Positions 52,547-59,416 of a DNA stretch of 64,000 nt are shown here, one piece after another; the stretch's first letter is position 1; each line of letters begins with the position of its first letter. Location of the stretch: the NCBI GenBank assembly GCA_020637985.1, contig JACKJK010000004.1, positions 186,001 through 250,000 of the forward strand, read 5' to 3'. The stretch is from Rhodobiaceae bacterium. Its GTDB lineage: Bacteria; Pseudomonadota; Alphaproteobacteria; Rhizobiales; Tepidamorphaceae. The notes below the pieces were generated by a model. That model did not search any database and had not been told where the DNA came from. It saw only the letters and a list, made by a program, of their open reading frames with translations. The position numbers and the translations under genes are program-made.

Positions 52547-52563
52547 TGTTAATAACATTAACA
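52547..52563. promoter_or_regulatory. 17-bp AT-rich palindrome before the DUF2852 gene
   Basis: TGTTAAT-aac-ATTAACA is a perfect inverted repeat 13 bases before the ATG at 52576. A CTTGACA (-35-like) lies at 52511-52517. In this GC-rich setting an AT-rich perfect palindrome suggests an operator near a promoter. TTAA spacing here is 5, so it does not match the CtrA consensus. Confidence 0.4.
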
Positions 52564-52575
52564 CCGGGGATCGAG

Positions 52576-52941
52576 ATGACGAAACTCGTTGAACGGATGG
52601 ACTCCTACGGCAAGGGCGCATGGATCGCGGCCATGGTCGCAGGCTTCATCGTCTTCTGGCCGGTTGGCCTCGCCCTTCTTTTCTTCCTGATATGGAGTGG
52701 ACGCATGGGATGCGGAAAATGGAAACGTGAACACTGGCGCCGCATGGGCTCGCAGATGCGCTCTAGCGGCAACGCGGCCTTCGACGAATACAAGGCCCAG
52801 ACCATCCGCCGCCTCGAAGAGGAACAGGACGCATTCCGCGAGTTCCTCGACAAGCTGCGCATGGCCAAGGACAAGGCCGAGTTCGAGGACTTCATGTCCA
52901 GCCGCAAGGGCGACAACGGCCCTGCGCCGGAAGCCGCCTGA
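52576..52941 (+). CDS. DUF2852 family membrane protein
   Basis: 121 residues. One or two closely packed membrane helices (about 14-42: AWIAAMVAGFIVFWPVGLALLFFLIW) are followed by GRMGC and a charged coiled-coil region (about 60-105: EYKAQTIRRLEEEQDAFREFLDKLRMAKDKAEFEDFM). It ends in a disordered tail. This matches DUF2852, a family of unknown function common in Hyphomicrobiales. The ATG at 52576 was chosen, with GGGGATCGAG before it. The gene ends in a strong terminator. Confidence 0.88.
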   Translation: MTKLVERMDSYGKGAWIAAMVAGFIVFWPVGLALLFFLIWSGRMGCGKWKREHWRRMGSQMRSSGNAAFDEYKAQTIRRLEEEQDAFREFLDKLRMAKDKAEFEDFMSSRKGDNGPAPEAA

Positions 52942-52963
52942 CCGCACTCCGGCGCTGCACAAC

Positions 52964-53000
52964 CGCCCGCCCGGACCCTCCGGGCGGGCGATTTGCGTTT
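52964..53000 (+). terminator. Intrinsic terminator
   Basis: A perfect 12-bp stem CGCCCGCCCGGA / TCCGGGCGGGCG with loop CCC is followed by ATTTGCGTTT. It ends the DUF2852 gene transcript, 22 bases after the stop. Confidence 0.88.
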
Positions 53001-53040
53001 GGGCATTGATCGTCCGGCGTGCATGCACTAGCCGTTGGGC

Positions 53041-53922
53041 ATGGAAAACATCGACGACAAGAAGCAGACCGCCTCCGCCTGGTTCTCGCAGCTGCGTGAC
53101 GACATCTGCGCAAGCTTCGAGGCGCTGGAGGACGATTGCCCGCCCGGCCTGCCACAATCATCCGACGAACCGGGCCGTTTCGTGCGCACCCCGTGGACCC
53201 GCACCAACCATGACGGCGCTCCCGGCGGCGGCGGTGTCATGTCGCTGATGAAGGGCCGGGTCTTCGAGAAGGTCGGCGTCCACGTCTCCGCCGTGCACGG
53301 CACCTTCGCGCCGGAGTTCGCCAGGCAGATCCCCGGCGCAGACGAGGACCCGCGCTTCTGGGCGTCGGGCATCTCGCTGATCGCCCACATGCACAACCCA
53401 CATGTACCCGCCGTGCACATGAACACGCGCATGGTCGTCACCAGCAAGCAGTGGTTCGGCGGCGGCGCCGACCTGACGCCGGTGCTCGATGCCCGCCGAA
53501 CCCAGGACGACCCTGATACCATCGCCTTCCATGCAGCTATGGAGAAGCCGTGCATCGCCCATGGCCGCGACTACGCCGCCTACAAGGCATGGTGCGACGA
53601 GTATTTCTTCCTCAAGCACCGCGGCGAGCCGCGCGGCATCGGCGGCATCTTCTTCGACTACGTCAACACCGGCGACTGGGACGCCGATTTCGCCTTCGTG
53701 CAGGATGTCGGGCGCGCCTTCCGCGACATCTACCCGCCGCTGGTGCGCGCCAACTTCGGCGATCCCTGGACCGAGGACGACCGCGAGGAACAGCTCGTGC
53801 GCCGCGGCCGCTACGTCGAGTTCAATCTGCTCTACGACCGTGGCACCATCTTCGGGCTGAAGACGGGCGGCAATGTCGATTCGATCCTTTCGTCGATGCC
53901 GCCGGTCGTGAAGTGGCCCTGA
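53041..53922 (+). CDS. hemF: Oxygen-dependent coproporphyrinogen III oxidase
   Basis: 293 residues. It converts coproporphyrinogen III to protoporphyrinogen IX with oxygen. FVRTPWTRTNHDGAPGGGGVMSLMKGRVFEKVGV, ISLIAHMHNPHVPAVHMNTRM, WFGGGADLTP and RRGRYVEFNLLYDRGTIFGLKTGGNVDSILSSMPP are all family signatures. Haem supply is needed for the bc1 complex encoded nearby. ATG at 53041; a TTG two codons upstream is less likely. Confidence 0.97.
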   Translation: MENIDDKKQTASAWFSQLRDDICASFEALEDDCPPGLPQSSDEPGRFVRTPWTRTNHDGAPGGGGVMSLMKGRVFEKVGVHVSAVHGTFAPEFARQIPGADEDPRFWASGISLIAHMHNPHVPAVHMNTRMVVTSKQWFGGGADLTPVLDARRTQDDPDTIAFHAAMEKPCIAHGRDYAAYKAWCDEYFFLKHRGEPRGIGGIFFDYVNTGDWDADFAFVQDVGRAFRDIYPPLVRANFGDPWTEDDREEQLVRRGRYVEFNLLYDRGTIFGLKTGGNVDSILSSMPPVVKWP

Positions 53923-53944
53923 GGCCGGCTCCGGAGAACACCGC

Positions 53945-54535
53945 ATGAGCGCAACGACCAGGACGCGCCGCACCCCACTCCAGGCGATCGCCATGTCGCT
54001 GCTGATGCTCGCCGCGCTGTTCGCTCAGCCGGCTGCCGCGCTTGACGCGGACGTCTTGTTCGGCCCGGTCAACCCGCCGCAGCGCATCGCGTCGAGCGCT
54101 GGCGCCAGCGCCTGGTTCATCGAGTTCCGCGCCCGTGGCGGCAGCCCGGTGGGCCATTCCTTCGTCGTGCTTGGCGTGCGCAGCGCTTCGGGCAGGGAAC
54201 GCATCGTGCGGGTCGCCGGCTTCTATGCCTCGCACGGTCCGGTCGGCGCGGTCGCCTCGGTGGCTGGCATGCCCGGCACCGTCGGTTACAAGAAGACCGA
54301 TCTCAAGCCCGCGCTGATCCGCTACCGCCGCATGCTGGGCAAGGCGAGCTTTGCCCGCATCGAGCGCATGATCGCGCGTGCCGCCCGCAGCCCCGGCACC
54401 TTCACGATGCTCGCCAACAACTGCAACGCCTTCGTCGCGCGCATCGCCCAGGCGCTCGGCATGCAGGCGCCGGCCAACACCGTCCAGCAAGGCCCCGCCT
54501 ACCTGCGCGCACTCATCGCGCGCAATCGGCGCTGA
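53945..54535 (+). CDS. Exported protein with papain-like-fold motifs
   Basis: 196 residues. Signal peptide about 1-33 (ending PAAALDA). VGHSFVVLGVRS (His71) and MLANNCNAFVARIAQALG (Cys160, with flanking Asn) resemble the His and Cys of permuted papain-like folds (NlpC/P60 or PPPDE-like). In these the Cys sits at a helix start in an N-N-C-N setting. It may be a thiol hydrolase or acyltransferase acting in the envelope. No exact family is named. It ends by overlapping the convergent CCA gene by 23 bases, and lies 22 bases after hemF. Confidence 0.72.
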   Translation: MSATTRTRRTPLQAIAMSLLMLAALFAQPAAALDADVLFGPVNPPQRIASSAGASAWFIEFRARGGSPVGHSFVVLGVRSASGRERIVRVAGFYASHGPVGAVASVAGMPGTVGYKKTDLKPALIRYRRMLGKASFARIERMIARAARSPGTFTMLANNCNAFVARIAQALGMQAPANTVQQGPAYLRALIARNRR

Positions 54536-55781
54536 GCAGCGCCTCGCGGCTCATGGCAAAGCCGCTGGCGATCCACATCGCTTCCAGCCGCTTGAGCGCC
54601 TCGCCAACCTCCGGACCCGCGCGCAGGCCGGCGGCGATCAGGTCGCGCCCGCTGAGCGGGAAGGCCGGCACCTCCCATCGCCCGCCGAGACGGATCGCGT
54701 CGATCCAGTCCGCATCGGGTTCCGCCATCGCGCAATTGAGCCACGCGAAGACCACGCGGTCCCGATAGACCTGCGGGCCGAGCCGGTAGATTGCCGTTTT
54801 CAGTGCATGCTCGCCCCTGCCCGGTGCGATCCGCCACCATGCATCCGCCATGTCCGCCAGCCGCCGCTCCTCGGCATTGGCAAGCCGCAGGCGCGCGCCG
54901 AGACGACCGGCATCCTCGCGCACGTGCACACCCAGTGCCGCAAGTCGCATGATCGCGTCCGGTGCCGCGCCCAGTCTCGCCTCCAGCTCCATCAGCCGCT
55001 GCAGGCGCGGCACGCTCGGTGCGCTGCCCAGGATGTCGGCGAGCAGGCCGCGCGACTGCATCAGCGTCAACGAGCGCACCGGGTCGCCAGCCGCCAGCAA
55101 CGCCAACAGTTCCTTGCGCACCCGCTCCGCCGAGAGCTGCCGCAGCCCCGTGCGACCGGCCACGATGGCCGACAGCGCCTCGTGGTCCGCGCTCGCCTCG
55201 AAGCTCGCCACGAAGCGGAAGAAACGCAGGATGCGCAGGTAGTCCTCGGCGATGCGCGCCGCCGGCGAGCCGATGAAGCGGATGCGCCGGGCGGTGATGT
55301 CGGCAGCTCCGCCAACCGGGTCGTGCACATGGCCGTGCGCATCGAGGTAGAACGCGTTGACGGTGAAGTCGCGCCGCGCCGCGTCCGCCAGCCAGTCCGA
55401 ACCGAAAGCGACCGTCGCGTGCCGCCCGTGCGTCTCCACGTCGGTCCTCAGCGTGGTGATTTCCACCGGCTTGCCGTCGACGACGACAGTGACGGTGCCA
55501 TGGTCGATGCCGGTGGGAATGGCGTGCAGCCCTGCTTGCGCGGCGATGTCCATCACCCGCTGCGGCGGCGCGGTGGTGGCGCAATCGACATCGGCAGGCG
55601 CACTGCCTGCGAGCGCGCTGCGCACCGCCCCGCCGACGACGCGCGTCTCCACCGGCTCGGCCCCGTCTTTATTGAAGACCTTCAGGACCGTCGCCGCCGG
55701 GTCGCTGTCGCGCAGCGCGGCGATCCTGCCGACCGCCTCGCCACCGAACTTCAATGCGATGTCGTGGCTGTGGTAGATCAC
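54513..55781 (-). CDS. cca: CCA tRNA nucleotidyltransferase
   Basis: 422 residues. It adds or repairs the 3' CCA of tRNAs. RVVGGAVRSALAG, SAPADVDCATTAPPQRVM (the D-x-D pair binding metal) and WLADAARRDFTVNAFYLDAHGHVHDPVGG are class II nucleotidyltransferase motifs. IRFIGSPAARIAEDYLRILRFFRF binds nucleotide. The head motif has Ser where Asp is usual (GGAVRD to GGAVRS). The GTG start at 55781 overlaps the DUF6111 stop by 4 bases (GTGA). Its 3' end overlaps the convergent gene at 54535. Confidence 0.93.
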   Translation of the reverse strand: MIYHSHDIALKFGGEAVGRIAALRDSDPAATVLKVFNKDGAEPVETRVVGGAVRSALAGSAPADVDCATTAPPQRVMDIAAQAGLHAIPTGIDHGTVTVVVDGKPVEITTLRTDVETHGRHATVAFGSDWLADAARRDFTVNAFYLDAHGHVHDPVGGAADITARRIRFIGSPAARIAEDYLRILRFFRFVASFEASADHEALSAIVAGRTGLRQLSAERVRKELLALLAAGDPVRSLTLMQSRGLLADILGSAPSVPRLQRLMELEARLGAAPDAIMRLAALGVHVREDAGRLGARLRLANAEERRLADMADAWWRIAPGRGEHALKTAIYRLGPQVYRDRVVFAWLNCAMAEPDADWIDAIRLGGRWEVPAFPLSGRDLIAAGLRAGPEVGEALKRLEAMWIASGFAMSREALLSADCAR

Positions 55782-56038
55782 TCGAGCTTGCCCGGAACCA
55801 GCTCACCGTCCTGCACCGACGGCGGGGTGTATACCGCATCGGGCGGCGCACCGGAAAAGGCCGCCATGGCGATGAAGGCGGCGATCGTCAGGACAAGGCC
55901 GCCGGCAATCAGCCAGAACAGGTGCGGCCGCCAGTTCTCCCGCGCGTCGACCGAGCGATGCGAGAAATACAGCCAGAAGCCGTAGACCAGGAACGGCAGC
56001 GCGAAGAACAGGCTCTGGATCGCGATGATCCTCAGCAT
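55778..56038 (-). CDS. DUF6111 small membrane protein
   Basis: 86 residues with two membrane helices: about 5-25 (AIQSLFFALPFLVYGFWLYF) and 44-64 (WLIAGGLVLTIAAFIAMAAF). A Pro/Asp-rich C-terminus contains DAVYTPP. The family is DUF6111, found between the NUDIX and CCA genes in Hyphomicrobiales. Function unknown. Its stop overlaps the cca start (GTGA) and its start directly adjoins the NUDIX stop, so the genes are translated as one unit. Confidence 0.88.
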   Translation of the reverse strand: MLRIIAIQSLFFALPFLVYGFWLYFSHRSVDARENWRPHLFWLIAGGLVLTIAAFIAMAAFSGAPPDAVYTPPSVQDGELVPGKLE

Positions 56039-56730
56039 CAGCGGTGTGTCCGTTCGTAGAGGTTGCGGATGATTCCCGCGGTCACCCCCCAGATATAATG
56101 CGGCCCGTGCGGCATTGCATAGAAACTGCGCTGGATGCCGCGAAGCTCGCGCGAATGGCGCTGGTGGTTGGCCGGGTCCATCAGGAAGGCCAGCGGCACC
56201 TCGAACACGTTGGCGACCTCGCCGGGTTCCGGCACCGGCGTGAAATGCGGCGCCACAACGCCGACCACCGGCACGATGCGGTAGCCGGTGGAAGATTCGT
56301 AGAGGTCGAGATAGCCCTGCGTCCGCACCAGGCCGGGGTCGAGCCCGATCTCCTCGTGCGCCTCTCGCAGCGCCGCCGCCAGCGGTCCGGCATCGTGCTC
56401 GTCGATCTTGCCGCCGGGGAAACTGACCTGGCCGGCATGCGTCGGCATGTGCTCTGTGCGCGTCGTCAGGATCATGTGAACGCTGCCCTCGCGCTCCACC
56501 AGCGGCACCAGCACCGCTGCCCGACGCTTGCGCTCGGCGAGAAACCCGGGCTTGAGATCGGGATTGAGATCGTGGTCGCCACGGTCGGGAAACAGCGCAT
56601 CGTTGAGGCTTGCCGCCGGCACGTCTGCGCGCAGGCCTGCCGCTAGGCGATCGAGCACGCGAGCGAGCGAGAACGGATCGTCCTGCCGCACCTGTTCATT
56701 CACGCCGCCGCGCACTGCCAGTTCCTTCAT
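56038..56730 (-). CDS. CoA pyrophosphatase (NUDIX hydrolase)
   Basis: 230 residues. NUDIX box GGKIDEHDAGPLAAALREAHEEIGLDP (G-x5-E-x7-REUXEE-x-G-U, slightly expanded by one or two residues). RKRRAAVLVPLVEREGSVHMILTTRTEHMPTHAGQVSFPGGK is the NudL/CoA-pyrophosphatase-specific approach. It would split CoA to 3',5'-ADP and phosphopantetheine. ATG at 56730, overlapping the DUF1285 stop by 1 base. Part of a chain of tightly overlapping minus-strand genes. Confidence 0.92.
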   Translation of the reverse strand: MKELAVRGGVNEQVRQDDPFSLARVLDRLAAGLRADVPAASLNDALFPDRGDHDLNPDLKPGFLAERKRRAAVLVPLVEREGSVHMILTTRTEHMPTHAGQVSFPGGKIDEHDAGPLAAALREAHEEIGLDPGLVRTQGYLDLYESSTGYRIVPVVGVVAPHFTPVPEPGEVANVFEVPLAFLMDPANHQRHSRELRGIQRSFYAMPHGPHYIWGVTAGIIRNLYERTHR

Positions 56731-57353
56731 CAGCGCAGGCCCGCAATCTCGCCCATCGGCGCCATCGCGAAGAAGGCGCCGGCGCTCCACACGCCGAAGA
56801 ACGCTCCCTCCGCGCCGCGGTTCTCGACGCCGAGGGCGACGAGGTCGTAGAACACCGCCCGGTTAACCAGCGCCTCAAGGCCACCACGCACCAGCACGTA
56901 AGGCTTCAGTCCGCCCGTCACCGGATCGGTCTCGAAACGCAACGGATGCTCCGCGCCGACCTCGACGACGTCATCGACATTGGTGCGAAAGGCGATTGTC
57001 TGGCCGCACCCCTCGCCCTCCACCACCATCTCCACGGCGACAAATGGGGCATCATCGACCGCGATGCCGATGCGCTCCACCGGGGTGACGAGAACGAACC
57101 GCTCGGGATCGCGCCGCAACACGCTGGCGAACAGCTTCACCAGCGGCTTTCGCCCGATCGGGGTGCCCATGTAGAACCACGTCCCGTCGGCGGCGATCCG
57201 CATGTCGATCTCGCCGCAGTAGTCCGGGTTCCACAGGTGCACGGGTGCCGCCCCCCGCCCGCCGGCCAGCTTCGCCTGGGCGATCAGCTGGTCGAGCGCA
57301 CCAGGGGTGCCGTCGAGGGCCGCTGGCGACCGTTTTGCGTGCGAAGGCGCCAT
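56730..57353 (-). CDS. DUF1285 protein
   Basis: 207 residues. WNPDYCGEIDMRIAADGTWFYMGTPIGRKPLVKLFASVLRRD and LVTPVERIGIAVDDAPFVAVEM match DUF1285, a family with a two-domain beta fold of unknown function; structures suggest nucleotide or small-molecule binding. Length is typical. First gene of the overlapping unit DUF1285-NUDIX-DUF6111-cca. The start (ATG at 57353) is divergent from the MoxR operon, 123 bases away. Confidence 0.9.
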   Translation of the reverse strand: MAPSHAKRSPAALDGTPGALDQLIAQAKLAGGRGAAPVHLWNPDYCGEIDMRIAADGTWFYMGTPIGRKPLVKLFASVLRRDPERFVLVTPVERIGIAVDDAPFVAVEMVVEGEGCGQTIAFRTNVDDVVEVGAEHPLRFETDPVTGGLKPYVLVRGGLEALVNRAVFYDLVALGVENRGAEGAFFGVWSAGAFFAMAPMGEIAGLR

Positions 57354-57476
57354 TCAGCTGTCCCGTTCTCTCCTGCAATCGATCCGGCGCGCGGCATCAC
57401 AGATTGGCCACGTTTTTCGCGCGAAAGTGAATTCTGCCACTTCCTGCGGCGGTGCCGCGACGCATATAGTCAGGCC

Positions 57477-58484
57477 ATGAGCAAGATCAATCAATCCTCC
57501 GCTCCCGCCCAGGGTGACATTGTCGCCGAGGCGGACCGGCTTGCAAGCCGCCTTGGCGCCGTGCGCGAGGCGGTCGGCTCCGTCATCTTCGGCCAGGACG
57601 ATGTCGTCGAGAAAACCCTCGTCACCATCCTCTCCGGCGGCCATGCGCTGCTGGTCGGCGTACCCGGCCTCGCCAAGACCAAGCTGGTCGACACGCTCGG
57701 CACCGTGCTGGGCCTCGACGCCCGCCGCATCCAGTTCACGCCCGACCTGATGCCGTCCGACATCCTGGGTTCGGAGGTGCTGGAGGAGGACAGCGGCGGC
57801 AAGCGTTCCTTCCGCTTCATCCGCGGCCCGGTCTTCTGCCAGTTGCTGATGGCCGACGAGATCAACCGCGCCAGCCCGCGCACCCAGTCCGCGCTGCTGC
57901 AGGCGATGCAGGAGCACCATGTCACCGTTGCCGGCCACCGCCACGACGTGCCGCGCCCGTTCCACGTGCTGGCGACCCAGAACCCGCTCGAGCAGGAAGG
58001 AACCTATCCCCTGCCCGAAGCCCAGCTCGACCGCTTCCTGATGCAGATCGATGTCGGCTATCCCGACCTCGAGGCCGAGCGGCGCATGCTGGTCGAGACC
58101 ACGGGCGCCTCGGACTCCGCCGTGCGCCAGATCCTCGACGCCGACGAACTGATGGCCGCCCAGCGCCTGATCCGCCGCGTGCCGGTCGGCGATTCCGTCG
58201 TCGAGGCGATCCTCAAGCTGGTGCGTGCCGCGCGGCCCGGCGGCGGCGAAGCCGATGTCGACCGCGATATCGCCTGGGGCCCCGGCCCGCGCGCCAGCCA
58301 GGCGCTGATGCTCACCGTTCGCGCCCGCGCCCTCGTCGACGGGCGTCTCGCGCCCTCGCTGGAGGACGTCGCCGCCCTCGCCGAACCGGTCCTCAAGCAC
58401 CGCATGGCGCTCACCTTCTCGGCCAGGGCCGCGGGCAAGAGCATTTCCGAAGCCATTTCCGGTTTCGTCGGGTCGGCGGTTTGA
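57477..58484 (+). CDS. MoxR-family AAA+ ATPase
   Basis: 335 residues. AAA+ signatures: Walker A GVPGLAKT (61-68), Walker B LLMADEINRASPRTQSALLQAMQE, sensor 1 HVLATQNPLEQEGTYPLPEAQLDRFLM, and a C-terminal lid region with RASQALMLTVRARA. MoxR proteins act as chaperones for co-encoded DUF58/vWA proteins. ATG at 57477. It is the first gene of MoxR-DUF58-DUF4159-membrane protein, and overlaps DUF58 by 4 bases (TTGA). Confidence 0.95.
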   Translation: MSKINQSSAPAQGDIVAEADRLASRLGAVREAVGSVIFGQDDVVEKTLVTILSGGHALLVGVPGLAKTKLVDTLGTVLGLDARRIQFTPDLMPSDILGSEVLEEDSGGKRSFRFIRGPVFCQLLMADEINRASPRTQSALLQAMQEHHVTVAGHRHDVPRPFHVLATQNPLEQEGTYPLPEAQLDRFLMQIDVGYPDLEAERRMLVETTGASDSAVRQILDADELMAAQRLIRRVPVGDSVVEAILKLVRAARPGGGEADVDRDIAWGPGPRASQALMLTVRARALVDGRLAPSLEDVAALAEPVLKHRMALTFSARAAGKSISEAISGFVGSAV

Positions 58485-59416
58485 TCGGCGCATCGGCACG
58501 GGCGCGCAACGAGGCGCGCAGCACACATCGCAGCCCCCTTCACAGGCTGTCGGAAGCGGCCGGGCTTGCCGCCCGCATGCCGAGTCTCCTTCTGGAAAGC
58601 CGCATCGTCGCCAACACCGTCGCACATGGGCTGCACGGCCGCCGCCGCGCCGGTTCGGGCGAAACCTTCTGGCAGTTCCGCCGCTTCCAGTCCGGCGAAC
58701 CGGCGCGCCGCGTCGACTGGCGCCGATCCGCCCGCGACGACCATCTCTACGTGCGCGAGAAGGAATGGGAAGCCGCCCACACCCTGTGGCTCGGCGTCGA
58801 CCGTTCGCCGTCGATGTACTTCGCTTCCGGCCTTGCGGAGCGCGCCAAGATCGACCGGGCCGTGGTGCTTGCGTTGGCGCTGGCCGATCTTGCGGTGCGC
58901 GGCGCCGAGCGGGTGGGTTTCGTCGGCATGTTCGCGCCGACCGCCCAGCGCGCCGTCGCCGAGCGCGCCGCCGAAACCTTCGCCCGCGACGGCGACCCAC
59001 GCACGTCCCCCTCCCTGCCGCCCTCCACGGGGATGGGCCGCTTCAGCGACCTCGTGGTGTTCTCCGATCTCCTCGATATGGTTGACGATATCGAGCGTTC
59101 GGCGGCCGCGATCGCCGGCGTTGGCTTGCGCGGTCACCTTGTCATGATCGTCGACCCCGTCGAGGAGACCTTTCCCTATGACGGCAGGGTCGAGTTCGAC
59201 GACCCCGAAACCGCCATGCGCCTCGTGCTCGGCAAGTCCGAAGCCGTGCGCGAGGGCTACATCGCGCGCATGCGCGACCGGCGCGAACGCATCACGGCGA
59301 TCTGTTCGCGCCTCGACTGGAGCTTCACGGTCCATCATACCGACCGCCCGGCCGCCGAGTGCCTGATCGCGCTGCACGAGCGGCTGACCCACTTCGTGCC
59401 GATGGCAGGCGCATGA
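58481..59416 (+). CDS. DUF58 domain protein
   Basis: 311 residues from a TTG start overlapping the MoxR stop. Typical DUF58 motif: GEPARRVDWRRSARDDHLYVREKEWEAA (near 67-95). It is followed by a vWA-like fold (WLGVDRSPSMYFASG; V-D-x-S-x-S is the MIDAS start). No membrane helix is seen, so it is probably soluble and membrane-associated. It is the usual partner of MoxR ATPases. The stop overlaps the next start by 4 bases. Confidence 0.93.
   Translation: MIGASARARNEARSTHRSPLHRLSEAAGLAARMPSLLLESRIVANTVAHGLHGRRRAGSGETFWQFRRFQSGEPARRVDWRRSARDDHLYVREKEWEAAHTLWLGVDRSPSMYFASGLAERAKIDRAVVLALALADLAVRGAERVGFVGMFAPTAQRAVAERAAETFARDGDPRTSPSLPPSTGMGRFSDLVVFSDLLDMVDDIERSAAAIAGVGLRGHLVMIVDPVEETFPYDGRVEFDDPETAMRLVLGKSEAVREGYIARMRDRRERITAICSRLDWSFTVHHTDRPAAECLIALHERLTHFVPMAGA

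Noticed and set aside
52547..52563. CtrA binding site
   Set aside because: The two TTAA halves are separated by 5 bases rather than the required 7. It is kept only as a generic palindrome.
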